Positions 1 to 8,956 of a DNA stretch of 40,185 nt are shown in pieces (the stretch's first letter is position 1; every line of letters begins with the position of its first letter). The stretch covers positions 1 to 40,185 of the forward strand of contig JAJVHS010000075.1 in NCBI GenBank assembly GCA_022072615.1, in the 5' to 3' direction. This DNA comes from Phycisphaerales bacterium. Lineage in GTDB: Bacteria > Planctomycetota > Phycisphaerae > Phycisphaerales > UBA1924. The position numbers were made by a program, and so were the translations under genes. The notes beneath the pieces were generated by a model that saw only the letters and a list, made by a program, of their open reading frames with translations, was not told where the DNA came from and did not search any database.

Positions 1-2
1 GC

Positions 3-929
3 TCGGGTCCTTCATCGACCAGCGCCGACCAATCCAAGCCCCGGCTGGCGCTGCCCTCGACGATCGACGCGATCCTCGACTCGGCTCGGACGCTCTCGAC
101 CGAAGGCGACCACGTGAAGGCGGAAGCCATCCTCTCGGAGGCCGTGCGGCAGTACGGCGAGAACCAGGAGCTGCGATTGGCGCTGGCGGGGGAGTACCTC
201 GAGCTCAAGAAACCCGAGCAGGCCTACGACCAGTACGTGTCCGCGCTGGCGATCGGCCCGCGCGAGCCGCGGATCGAGTTCACCGCCGGCACCATCGCCA
301 ACACCATCGGCCGGCTCGACCAGGCGGTCCAGCACTACGCCTCGGCCCAGGCCGCCGACGCCACCAACGCCGATTACCCGCTCTACCTGGGCCAGGTGCA
401 GGCCAAGCTCGGCCAGAACGACGCGGCGAAGGCTTCGCTGCTCCGGGCGGCCAAGCTCAACGAGGACCGGGCCATCATCTGGGGCACGCTCGGCGACATC
501 GCGCTGCGCGAGAACAACTCGAACCTCGCGGCGCAGCACGCGGCCCGGGCCCGTGAGCTCGACCCCTCCAACGTGGTCTACCGGCTGATCGAGGCCCGGG
601 CGCTGAACCGCCTCGGCCGCCCCGATGAATCGCTGGAATTGCTGGTGGCGATGCCCGACGCCGACCGCCGCGTGCCCGAGGTGATGCGGCTGATGTCCGA
701 TTGCTACGGGCTGCTCAAGCGGCCGCGCGACGCGGCGCTGCTGTTCGCCGCCGCGTCGGACGAGAAACCCGGGGATGGCGTGCTCGCGCAGCAGGCCGCG
801 GACTGGTTCAAGAAGGCGGGTGACGAGGCGAAAGCCAGGGAGTACCAGGAGCGGGCGAGCAACGCGCCTGCGGCGGAGAGTGCTGCTCCTGCGCCCGGCC
901 AGCCTCAACCCAGTGATTCGCGCAGATAG
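3..929 (+). CDS. TPR-repeat protein, 5' end missing
   Basis: The reading frame is open to the left edge, so the first part of the gene lies outside the window; the first internal start is a GTG at 114 and should not be taken as the true start. The visible part is almost entirely tandem 34-residue helical hairpins of the tetratricopeptide type, with the usual small and aromatic spacing (for example the stretches around LALAGEYLELKKPEQAYDQY and LYLGQVQAKLGQNDAAKASL). TPR arrays are protein-binding scaffolds. The last 20 or so residues are a Pro/Ala/Ser-rich disordered tail. Without the N-terminus I cannot say whether it is exported or fused to another domain. The partner and pathway are unknown. 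Confidence 0.85.
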   Translation, partial: SGPSSTSADQSKPRLALPSTIDAILDSARTLSTEGDHVKAEAILSEAVRQYGENQELRLALAGEYLELKKPEQAYDQYVSALAIGPREPRIEFTAGTIANTIGRLDQAVQHYASAQAADATNADYPLYLGQVQAKLGQNDAAKASLLRAAKLNEDRAIIWGTLGDIALRENNSNLAAQHAARARELDPSNVVYRLIEARALNRLGRPDESLELLVAMPDADRRVPEVMRLMSDCYGLLKRPRDAALLFAAASDEKPGDGVLAQQAADWFKKAGDEAKAREYQERASNAPAAESAAPAPGQPQPSDSRR

Positions 930-972
930 GCTCACCTTGCTTCCCGGTCGTACGGGTTTCCCGCGGCGCTGC

Positions 973-978
973 TAGAGT
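973..978 (+). promoter_or_regulatory. possible -10 element for the DUF1801 gene
   Basis: TAGAGT lies 24 bases before the ATG at 1002, in a short GC-rich gap. It matches the bacterial -10 consensus at four of six positions. I see no convincing -35 element, so this is weak. A GGGGGAA ribosome-binding site follows just before the start codon. Confidence 0.25.
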
Positions 979-1001
979 GACCGCACGTCCGGGGGAACAA
1001 C

Positions 1002-1595
1002 ATGCCCGCCAAGCGACCGGCCCATCGTTCTGTCAAGACCGCCACCGCAACGTCTCGATCAGTTAGCGCTCGCGCCGCCAAAGCACCCGCCCGGCGCCGC
1101 CGAGCCGCACCCCGCGCGAACCCTGCCGCCGCGGCCTCGGCCCACGAGCAGTGGGAGGGTTTCCTCGCGAAGTTTGACCCGCCCGTCGCGGCGGTGGGAC
1201 GAGCGGCCGTCAAGCGGCTGCGTGGGCTGTTTCCGACGGCCAATGTCATGGTCTATGACAACTACAACGCCCTGGTGGCGGGGTTCGTGCCCGGCGACCG
1301 CCCGTCCGAGGCGATCCTGTCGATTGCGCTTTACCCGCGCTACGCGAGCCTGTGCTTCCTGCAGGGCGCGGGGCTGCCCGACCCGCACCGCCGGCTCAAG
1401 GGGTTCGGCAAGCTCGTGAAGTTCCTGCGGCTCGAGGAATCGGCGGGCGGCGTAAAGCTGCTCGACGACCCGCAGATCCGCGACCTGCTCGAACTGGCGG
1501 CCGCCTCGGCGAGGGTTCCTTTCGCGAGTTCGGGCAAGGGGGCGTTCACGATCCGGTCGATCTCGGCCAAGCAGCGGCCGAGACGAGCGGGGTGA
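1002..1595 (+). CDS. DUF1801 (YdhG-like) protein with basic N-terminal tail
   Basis: The 197-residue product has two parts. Residues 1 to about 45 are rich in Lys, Arg, Ala and Pro and look like a disordered, histone-H1-like tail. From about residue 46 onward the sequence resembles the DUF1801/YdhG fold: a predicted helical start, a conserved beta stretch (SIALYPRYASLCFLQGAGLP), the family's typical 'LKGFGKLVKFLRLE' region and a short C-terminal helix. The biochemical role of DUF1801 proteins is not established; the tail could bind nucleic acid or another polyanion, which is inference. The ATG at 1002 is preceded by CGGGGGAACAAC, a reasonable ribosome-binding site. It appears to be a single-gene unit. 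Confidence 0.8.
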   Translation: MPAKRPAHRSVKTATATSRSVSARAAKAPARRRRAAPRANPAAAASAHEQWEGFLAKFDPPVAAVGRAAVKRLRGLFPTANVMVYDNYNALVAGFVPGDRPSEAILSIALYPRYASLCFLQGAGLPDPHRRLKGFGKLVKFLRLEESAGGVKLLDDPQIRDLLELAAASARVPFASSGKGAFTIRSISAKQRPRRAG

Positions 1596-1847
1596 ATACG
1601 CCTTGTCGTTTTCTGCGGCTCCGTACAAATGCCGGTAGACTGATGTCGGTTCTAGCGCGTGGTGTGGCGGCAGTGGAAGGAATTAGCGCGAAGATGGATG
1701 CGGGCGGCACACACCGGGATCGAAGCGAGGTCGCCCGGCGAGTGAAGACTCGCATGCGACGGGTGAATCCCAGTTTCATCCATCAAGAAGGAAACACAAG
1801 GTGATTGTCCGCTAACGCATGACAAACGTCGGCGGGGGTCTCCAGCC
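1596..1847. other. non-coding gap with hairpin and orphan start site
   Basis: No convincing gene is seen in this 252-base stretch. It contains a TAGACT -10-like hexamer at 1636-1641. A perfect six-base-pair hairpin lies at 1738-1753 (GCGAGT, loop GAAG, ACTCGC), followed by the palindrome CGCATGCG at 1751-1758. An AAGAAGGAAAC ribosome-binding-site-like stretch sits before a GTG at 1801, but that frame ends after four codons at 1813-1815. This could be the leader of a gene whose body was displaced by the AT-rich island that follows, or a small RNA. Both readings are inference. Confidence 0.35.
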
Positions 1848-2669
1848 CTAACGATCTTCCCGGTCGGCAAGAAGCTGCCGAGCGATAGCGTGCATCTCCA
1901 AAACAGCGCTGGTCGGGATGTCTAAAGGTGCAAGCCCATGCACTGTAGCAGTTCGGAGTTGACGCAACTCCTCAAGGCGTTTGACAGTTTCTGGTGACAG
2001 AAGTCCTGCGGATACCAACTCGCGAATAAGGATTGTCGGCTGAACGCCGATTTGCCCATGACGTCCAAGACGCAAGGCGGTTTGCCGAAGGGTTGCCTCG
2101 AGGGCGGCCCAAGCCATTACAAGGGCGGAGCGCCGTGCACCGTTCCCGATCGCAGCCTCCGATTCGTGAATCATGTCCAAAATTTGTGTCTGTGATGGCT
2201 CCCTCGTGTCTGAGAGCACCACATGTGTAGTTTCCTTTTTTTCCTTCTGAGAGTGGCGAATAATATGAAGAAGGCCGTTCGAGAACTCGACGGTGACGCC
2301 TGAAAGGAACAACATTGATTTCTTGGTTCCGAGTTGCTTGAGGCTTGCTGGTGGATACTGGATATCGCTAATAAACTCGTAGAAATCCTGCTCGCTCGGG
2401 TGATCTCGCAGTGGAAAGTCTTCCAAGTCGACCGGTGGTGGTGGTGGTTCAAAGTGAGGCTGGAAATGGATCGCAATTTCCCGAAGTTGCGACTTTGGGC
2501 CATTCCTCCAAAACATCAGTTGTAAGGAACCGTATTTTAGGATCAATGGATTTGCTTTGCGCGACTGTTGTTCGGGATCACCAATCTGTTCGATCACCTC
2601 GAAAGGCCCCGTTCCCAATACGATGGGACCCAGAGAGCCACTTTTCAGGAACTGTTCAAGCGATGCCAT
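1848..2669 (-). CDS. hypothetical protein with HEPN-like C-terminus
   Basis: I do not recognise the full 273-residue protein. The N-terminal third (about residues 10-130) has a pattern of short beta strands seen in small immunity-type or regulatory proteins (LGTGPFEVIEQIGDP, then LKYGSLQLMFW). The C-terminal 110 residues are helical and contain RTATVHG, which fits the R-x4-H motif of HEPN domains, many of which are RNases or RNase-derived. The ATG at 2669 is three bases after the stop of the upstream gene, so the two are likely co-transcribed and coupled. Base composition is clearly AT-richer than the surroundings (24 of 60 bases in 2221-2280 are G or C), indicating recent acquisition. Function unknown; a defence or toxin-immunity role is only a guess. 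Confidence 0.7.
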   Translation of the reverse strand: MASLEQFLKSGSLGPIVLGTGPFEVIEQIGDPEQQSRKANPLILKYGSLQLMFWRNGPKSQLREIAIHFQPHFEPPPPPVDLEDFPLRDHPSEQDFYEFISDIQYPPASLKQLGTKKSMLFLSGVTVEFSNGLLHIIRHSQKEKKETTHVVLSDTREPSQTQILDMIHESEAAIGNGARRSALVMAWAALEATLRQTALRLGRHGQIGVQPTILIRELVSAGLLSPETVKRLEELRQLRTATVHGLAPLDIPTSAVLEMHAIARQLLADREDR

Positions 2670-2672
2670 GTG

Positions 2673-3014
2673 CTACCCTTTATACCTTTCCAAAGCGAGT
2701 TGCAAGAACTTGAATTCGAGCATCCGTCCATTTGCTAGAGCAGCTGGTTCGCCAACAAAGGTAAGCATAAAGACTTTTGCTCGTTCGAGGCTCCGTATCC
2801 AACTTCGTCGCACGTCGGGATCCTTCAAACACTGTTCCTTCGCCAATTTTATCGCGATCGCGACTGAATCTTTAGTCTTTGAGGTTACTGTGAAAAAGGG
2901 TTTGAAACCGATACCGCCTTTGTGATCAGGAAACACAACAACTTCAACTCCGTGGATGTGAATGTGGCATCCTTTGGCTGCCCAGTCGGTCGCTACCGTC
3001 GAAGGTTGGCACAT
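2673..3014 (-). CDS. hypothetical small protein of AT-rich island
   Basis: This 113-residue protein is not one I can name. It begins with a compact beta-rich half (GCHIHIHGVEVVVFPDHKGG, then a GFKPFF strand) and ends with two predicted helices rich in Lys, Glu and Leu. It has no signal peptide or membrane segment. It lies 18 bases after the stop of an 83-codon frame upstream and 3 bases before the next gene, so all three could be one transcript. The size, composition and neighbours resemble the toxin and immunity cassettes found at the ends of polymorphic toxin genes, but I cannot show which role it would have. A GGAG ribosome-binding site lies about 13 bases before the ATG. Confidence 0.6.
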   Translation of the reverse strand: MCQPSTVATDWAAKGCHIHIHGVEVVVFPDHKGGIGFKPFFTVTSKTKDSVAIAIKLAKEQCLKDPDVRRSWIRSLERAKVFMLTFVGEPAALANGRMLEFKFLQLALERYKG

Positions 3015-3032
3015 GATTGATCGAACTCCGCA

Positions 3033-3284
3033 TCAGCACTCCGTGTACCCCCAGACATCCTGTCGCAATGGCTCCGAGTCCGTTCCGCGCAGCTTGGCGA
3101 ATTCTAGAACTGCATGTGTGGCACCTCTACCCGACCATTGAACGATCCCACCAGTGACCACGTGGGCCTGACCGCAACTTTCCTGTTCGCACGAGCGGCA
3201 AAGCTGTCTGCCATCCGCGTCCTCTACGATCTGCCGGCGTGATTCCCTACCTGCATCATGCCGCGCACACGCCAGCGCCCGCAA
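3033..3284 (-). pseudogene. possible gene remnant upstream of island genes
   Basis: An 83-codon frame ends at 3033, 18 bases ahead of the next island gene in the same direction. The last 60 residues, coded by the AT-richer sequence, contain a cysteine cluster (LCRSCEQESCG) and an aromatic end (WGYTEC). The first 15 residues overlap the start of the peptidase gene on the other strand and have the composition of that gene, so the original beginning appears to be missing. It may be the surviving C-terminus of a larger protein cut off at the island boundary. It may also be a chance frame, hence the low confidence. Confidence 0.25.
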
Positions 3285-4168
3285 CGGCGGCCCAGCTTCA
3301 ACTCGCGGACGAACTGAAGCGCGACGTCGTGATGCTCGCGACCCAGATCGGACCGCGAGGCGTGTTCGCGCCGCAGGCGTACAAGACGGCGGAGGTCTTC
3401 CTGACGACCGCGCTCACACGAGCCGGGCACGGCGTGCGGCGGCAGACCTGGACGACGCGTGGCGTCGAGTGTGCGAACCTGGAAGCCGTGCTGCTGGGGA
3501 CCGATCGGCCCAGCCGGGTCTTGGTAGTTGGGGCGCACTTCGACAGCGTGCCCGGGTGCCCGGCGGCCAACGACAACGCGAGCGGCGTGGCGGGCGTGCT
3601 CGCGATTGCGCGGAGGCTCGCGGGCAGGCCCCGCGCGTGCACGGTGCGGCTGGTGCTCTTTGCCAACGAGGAACCGCCCTTTTTCAATCACAACGAGATG
3701 GGCAGCCAGTTCTACGCCCAGTCGGCGAGAAAGTCCGGCGACGACATCATCGGGATGTTCTGCCTGGAAACGATCGGCTGCTACAGCAGCGATCCGGGTT
3801 CTCAGCGTTGGGCTGTACAGGTCCCGCTGGTGTCGCTCCCCGACAGGGGCGATTTCATCGCGATGGTGGGCCCGTCATCGGCGGCGGCGTTCATACGCCG
3901 GTGCACGCAGGCGTTTGAGCGGCGCAGAGCCTTCAGCGTGCTGGGCGCGGCAGTTCCCGCGTTCATCAGCGAGCAGGTGAACTGGTCGGATCACCGCGGG
4001 TTCAACGAGGTCGGATATCCCGCGCTCATGGTGACCGATACCGCGCCGCTGCGGTACCAGCACTATCACGCCGAAACGGACACGCCCGACAAGCTCGATT
4101 ACCTGTCGATGGCGCGGGTGGTGGAGGGGATTCTCGGCGTGATCGAGAAGGTCGCCGACGAGGGCTGA
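3239..4168 (+). CDS. M28-family zinc aminopeptidase-like protein
   Basis: The 309-residue product carries the M28 peptidase signature set. GAHFDSVPG gives the first zinc-ligand His near residue 101. NDNASG gives the bridging Asp. FANEEPPFF supplies the catalytic and second metal-binding acids. A late HYHAETDTPDKLD supplies the last His. Such enzymes hydrolyse peptide bonds with one or two zinc ions. No signal peptide is evident, which is unusual because many relatives are exported. The only good start in frame is a GTG at 3239 with no clear ribosome-binding site; the frame is open back to 3158. The gene abuts the AT-rich island, so an original upstream start or promoter could have been removed. 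The catalytic domain itself looks complete. Confidence 0.85.
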   Translation: MIPYLHHAAHTPAPATAAQLQLADELKRDVVMLATQIGPRGVFAPQAYKTAEVFLTTALTRAGHGVRRQTWTTRGVECANLEAVLLGTDRPSRVLVVGAHFDSVPGCPAANDNASGVAGVLAIARRLAGRPRACTVRLVLFANEEPPFFNHNEMGSQFYAQSARKSGDDIIGMFCLETIGCYSSDPGSQRWAVQVPLVSLPDRGDFIAMVGPSSAAAFIRRCTQAFERRRAFSVLGAAVPAFISEQVNWSDHRGFNEVGYPALMVTDTAPLRYQHYHAETDTPDKLDYLSMARVVEGILGVIEKVADEG

Positions 4169-4189
4169 ATCGCGCGGCAGGCGGGTGGT

Positions 4190-4846
4190 TTACGGCTCGG
4201 CCAGGCCCTCGCGGATCGCGAACCGGGCAAGCTCGACGCGGTCGTGGATGTCGAGCTTGGACATCAGGCTCGTCGAGTGGTTGTCGACCGTCTTCACCGA
4301 CAAGTGCATGACGTTGGCGATTTCCTTCTTGCTCATGCCGCGCGCGATGTAGCGCAGGACTTCGAGCTCGCGCTGCGTGAGCGTCTGGGCCCGGGTGGTG
4401 GGGCCTTCGGCCAGACGCACGCCGCCGGCGTCGATGACCATGCGGCTCTGGACCTCGGGGGAGAAGAAGATGCCGCCTGCGGCCGTGGTGCGGATGGCGT
4501 CGGCGATCTTCTGCGGCGGCTCGCCCTTGGTGAGGAACGCCGAGGCGCCGCAGCGCAGCGCCTCGTCGATGTAGCGGTCGTGCAGGAAGGCCGAGAGGAA
4601 GATGATCTTGGTGTCGGGCAGGCGCGACCGGATCGTCCGGGCGGCATCGAAGCACGAGAGCCCGGGCATGTCGATGTCGAGCACCACGACGTGCGGCGCC
4701 TGGCGGATGCACTCGTTGACGGCCTGGTCTGCGTCGGACACCTGCGCAACGACCTGGATGTCCGGCGAGGATCGCAGCCACTCGGCCAGTGTCGTGCGGA
4801 CAAGGGCGTGATCGTCGGCGAGGATGACTCGGATGGGCGTTGACAT
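4190..4846 (-). CDS. NarL/FixJ-type response regulator
   Basis: A 218-residue two-component regulator. Residues 5-120 form a receiver domain with the acidic pair DD near residues 11-12, the phospho-acceptor Asp at about 57 in VVVLDIDMPG, a switch Ser at about 85 and the conserved Lys at about 107 (FLTKG). The C-terminal 60 residues are a LuxR-type helix-turn-helix (LTQRELEVLRYIARGMSKKE, then VKTVDNH), so it binds DNA. I chose the ATG at 4846 over a TTG one codon earlier because the ATG shares a base with the kinase stop (TGATG), a classic coupling arrangement. Its partner is almost certainly the hybrid kinase immediately upstream. The target genes cannot be seen. Confidence 0.92.
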   Translation of the reverse strand: MSTPIRVILADDHALVRTTLAEWLRSSPDIQVVAQVSDADQAVNECIRQAPHVVVLDIDMPGLSCFDAARTIRSRLPDTKIIFLSAFLHDRYIDEALRCGASAFLTKGEPPQKIADAIRTTAAGGIFFSPEVQSRMVIDAGGVRLAEGPTTRAQTLTQRELEVLRYIARGMSKKEIANVMHLSVKTVDNHSTSLMSKLDIHDRVELARFAIREGLAEP

Positions 4847-6375
4847 CAAGACGAACTCCCCGGTGCGGACCCTGGAACCGCATCCGCAGCCGATAGTATC
4901 TTCGAAACCGTGTCGGCGAGCCGGACCACGCCAAACGGCTTGCGCAACAGGATGACTCGGCTCTTCTCAAGCTGGCCCGGGTCGAAGTGGATGCTCCCGG
5001 TAATCAGAATGACAGGGACCTCAATGCCCGCCGACCGGAGTCGTTCCACCAGTTTGTCGCCCGGCATGTCGGGGAGCTCAAGGTCGCAGATCACCAGCGA
5101 GACGCTCCCGCGGTTCTGCTCGGCCAGCAGTGCCGCCACGTGCGCCGCCCCGGCCTCGATCACGCTGTAGCCGAACTGGCGGAGCTGCGAGGCGACGATG
5201 CGGCGGACCTGCTCGTCATCCTCGACCAGCAGCAGCGTCTCGCCGTGCGCCTGCGAGGACGTTTCCTCGGCCGCCGGGTTCGCCGCCGGAGCCGGCTGGG
5301 CGGCGGGGAAGCTCACCCGGAAGGTGGTGCCTTCGCCGATCCCGGTGCGGACTTCGATGAAGCCGTTGTGGGCTCGGATGATGTCCTGGATGATGGCAAG
5401 GCCGAGCCCGCTGTGCCCGGAATCGCTCTTGGTCGTGAAGAAGGGGTCGAAGATGCGGGGCAGGACATCGGGCGGGATCCCGCCGCCGGTGTCGCTGACG
5501 AAGAGCACGGCGCGGCTCTGGCCGGGCGTCGCGGGGTCGGCGGTGTACTCGGCTCCGAGGCGGATGGTGCCCCCGCGATCGAGGGAATCCTTGGCGTTGA
5601 GCGCGAGGTTCAGGATGACCTGCTGGATCTGGTTGGCGTCGGCATCGATCCACACCGCCTCGCCGTCGGACTCCGGCGGCGTGATCAACTGGATGGAGGT
5701 CGGGATGGCTCGGCGGAGCAGGCGGGCCGATTGCAGCACCAGCTCCTTGAGGTTGACGCGTGCACGTTCGGGGGCGGACTTGCGCGTGAAGGTGAGGAGT
5801 GTTCTGGTCACGCCCGCGGCCTGCTCGGCCGCCTCGCGAACGCCCCGCAGCGCGTGCTGCGCAGAGTGCGCGGGGTCGATGGATCGGGATGCGATCTCGA
5901 GGTACCCGAAGATGGCGGTGATCAGGTTGTTGAAGTCGTGCGCGATCCCGCCGGCGAGATGGCCGACAACCTCGAGCTTCTGCGCGTGCCGCAGTTCGGC
6001 CTGGACGGGTCGCGGCTTCTGAGCGTCGCAGATGAGCGCCATCACGCGGACCGGGTCCGAGTTCACGCGGCGCAGGCGGATGACCACCTGGTCGGTGGGC
6101 CGAGCCGCGAGCGTGCAGGTCAGGGCGACGGGGCTTTCCCCCCCGGCGGCCTCCTGAATTGCCCTGGAAACGCGCGGCGAGTCGTACGACGCGAACCACT
6201 GCTGGATGGCGCGGCCGACCAGCGGACCGCGGGCGGGGGATTCAAGAAACGCCGCCATGGAGGCGTTGGACCACTCGACCGTTCCGTCGGCCCGGACCAT
6301 CGCCATGGCTTCGGGCACTGCCCGGATCACCGCATCAAGAGGCACGTCATGTGGCGCGGACCCGTCCACGATCAA
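4846..6375 (-). CDS. hybrid sensor histidine kinase with receiver domain
   Basis: This 509-residue protein has, in order, a PAS-like sensory domain (about 10-120), a dimerisation and phospho-acceptor helix with the His near 145 (GGIAHDFNNLI), and an ATPase domain. The ATPase domain has an N box (LNLALNAKDSL), a DTGGGIP motif, a DPFFTTK motif and a GLGLAII motif. A C-terminal receiver domain follows (LLLVEDDEQVRRI, with phospho-acceptor Asp in LVICDLELPD). The HDFNN H-box is typical of hybrid kinases that sense through PAS domains. There is no membrane segment, so it should act in the cytoplasm. There is no HPt domain; phosphate may pass directly to the next gene's product, whose start overlaps this stop. 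It follows the amine oxidase gene by 47 bases. Confidence 0.92.
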   Translation of the reverse strand: MIVDGSAPHDVPLDAVIRAVPEAMAMVRADGTVEWSNASMAAFLESPARGPLVGRAIQQWFASYDSPRVSRAIQEAAGGESPVALTCTLAARPTDQVVIRLRRVNSDPVRVMALICDAQKPRPVQAELRHAQKLEVVGHLAGGIAHDFNNLITAIFGYLEIASRSIDPAHSAQHALRGVREAAEQAAGVTRTLLTFTRKSAPERARVNLKELVLQSARLLRRAIPTSIQLITPPESDGEAVWIDADANQIQQVILNLALNAKDSLDRGGTIRLGAEYTADPATPGQSRAVLFVSDTGGGIPPDVLPRIFDPFFTTKSDSGHSGLGLAIIQDIIRAHNGFIEVRTGIGEGTTFRVSFPAAQPAPAANPAAEETSSQAHGETLLLVEDDEQVRRIVASQLRQFGYSVIEAGAAHVAALLAEQNRGSVSLVICDLELPDMPGDKLVERLRSAGIEVPVILITGSIHFDPGQLEKSRVILLRKPFGVVRLADTVSKILSAADAVPGSAPGSSS

Positions 6376-6422
6376 TGCTCCTCCCGCCTTCCTGTTCGCA
6401 TGAACCGTTGAATGAAACTCGA

Positions 6423-7904
6423 TCAGGCGCCGGCGATTCGACGCGCGACGGCGATGCCGGAACTGAGCGCGCCCTCCATGTACCCGGTGAACCCGGTCGA
6501 GACATGCTCGCCGGCAAAGTGCAGGCAGCCACGATCACCGACGGGAGCGTTCAGGGCCTTCCACGAGGTGGTTGCCTGTCCCGGCGCAGGGAATGAATAC
6601 CCGGCTCGGGTCCAGCGATCCACCGGCCACCCGATGAACCGCATCGACTCGACCTGTTCATTCAAACCCTTGTAGATGCGGTTGAGCCAGCGGACGTACT
6701 CGGCGTTGCGCTCGGCCTCGCCCAACCGGATTCCAAGCTCTGCATTCGGCCCGCCGGAGAACGCGCACAGAACCTGCTGGCGCGCCGACGGATGCACCCC
6801 GGTCGAGTCCCATGTATATCCGATCTCCGTATCCGACAACGACTCCGGGCTCAGGCCGCGTTCCTTCCAGACCGGCGACTTCATGGTGACGAGCATCTTG
6901 GACGCCACGCCCATCTGCGGCGCCAGCGCCGGTGGAAGCGACGGCTCGAAACGGATGAGGTTCCACACCGACGGCGCGACCGCGACGACAACGTGATCGG
7001 CTTCGAACTTCCGCCCGCGACCGTCCATGACAAGCCCGCCTCCGCCGCTGTGCATCCGCACGGAGGTCGCGGGACTGGCCAGCATCACACGGTCCGGGTT
7101 GATCTCGACGTACATCCGAGCCGCCAGTTCCTGGTTGCCCTGCCGGGTGCGGTAGGTCTCGGAGTTGTCCCAGTAATCCTGGAGGCCGCCGCCCTTGACC
7201 ATCGAAAGATGCCCGAGGTAGCTCTGCCACGCGATCGGAACCCCGTTGTCGTTCCCGATCTGTGCCTCGATCGCGACCTTGCAAAGGTCCGAGCACTTCT
7301 GATCGGCCAGCCACTCTGCGACCGACTTGCGATCAAGTTCGGCGGCGTTGGGGGCCGACCACGGGGCGTTGGGATCGATGTCCTTGGCGTCCTCGTTCAT
7401 CGACGAGAGGCAGGTGGACATTTCCTCGTACAGAGCTTCGGTCTGCTCGGCGTTGAGCAGCTCACCGCGGAGGAACAGCGGCGAATAGAGGCTCTCGTCC
7501 TCGGCGCCCTCGGCAAGGTCGATCCTGAACCGCTCGGCGAGGGCGAGCCACGTCGGATGGTTCGCTCCGATCCACTCGCCGCCGGCCTCGATCGACGCGT
7601 TCTCGGTCATGTCGCGGATGGTGGAGACCCGGCCGCCGACGCGGCCGCGAGCCTCGAGCATCGTGACCTCGCACCCGCGGCTGAGGAGCTCAAGAGCGCA
7701 GGCCAGGCCGGCGAAGCCGGCGCCGATGATGACCACCTTCTTCTTGCTGCCGCCGGCCGCCGCCCCGGGCTGGCCGCGGGAGATCGATGCGATGACCCCG
7801 CTGGCCGCGAGCAAGGCAGCCGACTTGAGCAGCATCCGTCGGGACATGACGACGCGCTGCGGGTCGAAGCGGAGGGCGAGCCGGGCGTAGAGCGACTGTG
7901 CCAT
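6423..7904 (-). CDS. Tat-exported flavin amine oxidase
   Basis: A 493-residue flavoenzyme of the monoamine/polyamine oxidase family. An N-terminal SRRMLLK motif followed by a hydrophobic stretch is a twin-arginine signal, so it is exported folded with its FAD. After it comes the dinucleotide-binding motif VVIIGAGFAGLACALELL, an acidic strand end (LEARGRVGGR) and the substrate-side EAGGEWIG. Near the end, LHFAGEHVSTGFTGYMEGA is the family's FAD-contact region. It should oxidise an amine to an aldehyde with release of ammonia and hydrogen peroxide; the substrate is unknown. The ATG at 7904 is favoured over a start 33 bases upstream because AAGGAGAA lies just before it. It is the first gene of a unit with the kinase and regulator. 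Confidence 0.9.
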   Translation of the reverse strand: MAQSLYARLALRFDPQRVVMSRRMLLKSAALLAASGVIASISRGQPGAAAGGSKKKVVIIGAGFAGLACALELLSRGCEVTMLEARGRVGGRVSTIRDMTENASIEAGGEWIGANHPTWLALAERFRIDLAEGAEDESLYSPLFLRGELLNAEQTEALYEEMSTCLSSMNEDAKDIDPNAPWSAPNAAELDRKSVAEWLADQKCSDLCKVAIEAQIGNDNGVPIAWQSYLGHLSMVKGGGLQDYWDNSETYRTRQGNQELAARMYVEINPDRVMLASPATSVRMHSGGGGLVMDGRGRKFEADHVVVAVAPSVWNLIRFEPSLPPALAPQMGVASKMLVTMKSPVWKERGLSPESLSDTEIGYTWDSTGVHPSARQQVLCAFSGGPNAELGIRLGEAERNAEYVRWLNRIYKGLNEQVESMRFIGWPVDRWTRAGYSFPAPGQATTSWKALNAPVGDRGCLHFAGEHVSTGFTGYMEGALSSGIAVARRIAGA

Positions 7905-7930
7905 GCGTTCTCCTTCGGTGCGGGGGCAGT

Positions 7931-7958
7931 GTAACAACCCCGGCGACCGGCGTAGACT
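7931..7958 (+). promoter_or_regulatory. candidate promoter for the mqnD-like gene
   Basis: GTAACA at 7931-7936 and TAGACT at 7953-7958 are separated by 16 bases; each matches its sigma-70 consensus at four of six positions. The -10 element ends only five bases before the ATG at 7964, so transcription would begin at or next to the start codon, giving a leaderless message. This region also separates two divergent genes and probably holds the amine oxidase promoter on the other strand. Confidence 0.35.
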
Positions 7959-7963
7959 GGGCG

Positions 7964-8923
<960 letters not shown>

Positions 8924-8956
8924 CGTGGCGCCACAGCGCCGAGCCTATGGTCCGCC

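Noticed and set aside
1755..1790. GGGTGAATCCC resembling a tRNA T arm
   Set aside because: The loop is too short and no acceptor, D or anticodon arms are found nearby.
1851..3232. ACGATCT repeated near both ends of the AT-rich island
   Set aside because: Seven bases (1851-1857 and 3226-3232) are too short to call an attachment site or target duplication without a comparison genome.
4987..6411. Long open frame opposite the hybrid kinase gene
   Set aside because: It is a mirror of codon bias in a GC-rich gene; the kinase frame has full domain motifs, while this one has none.
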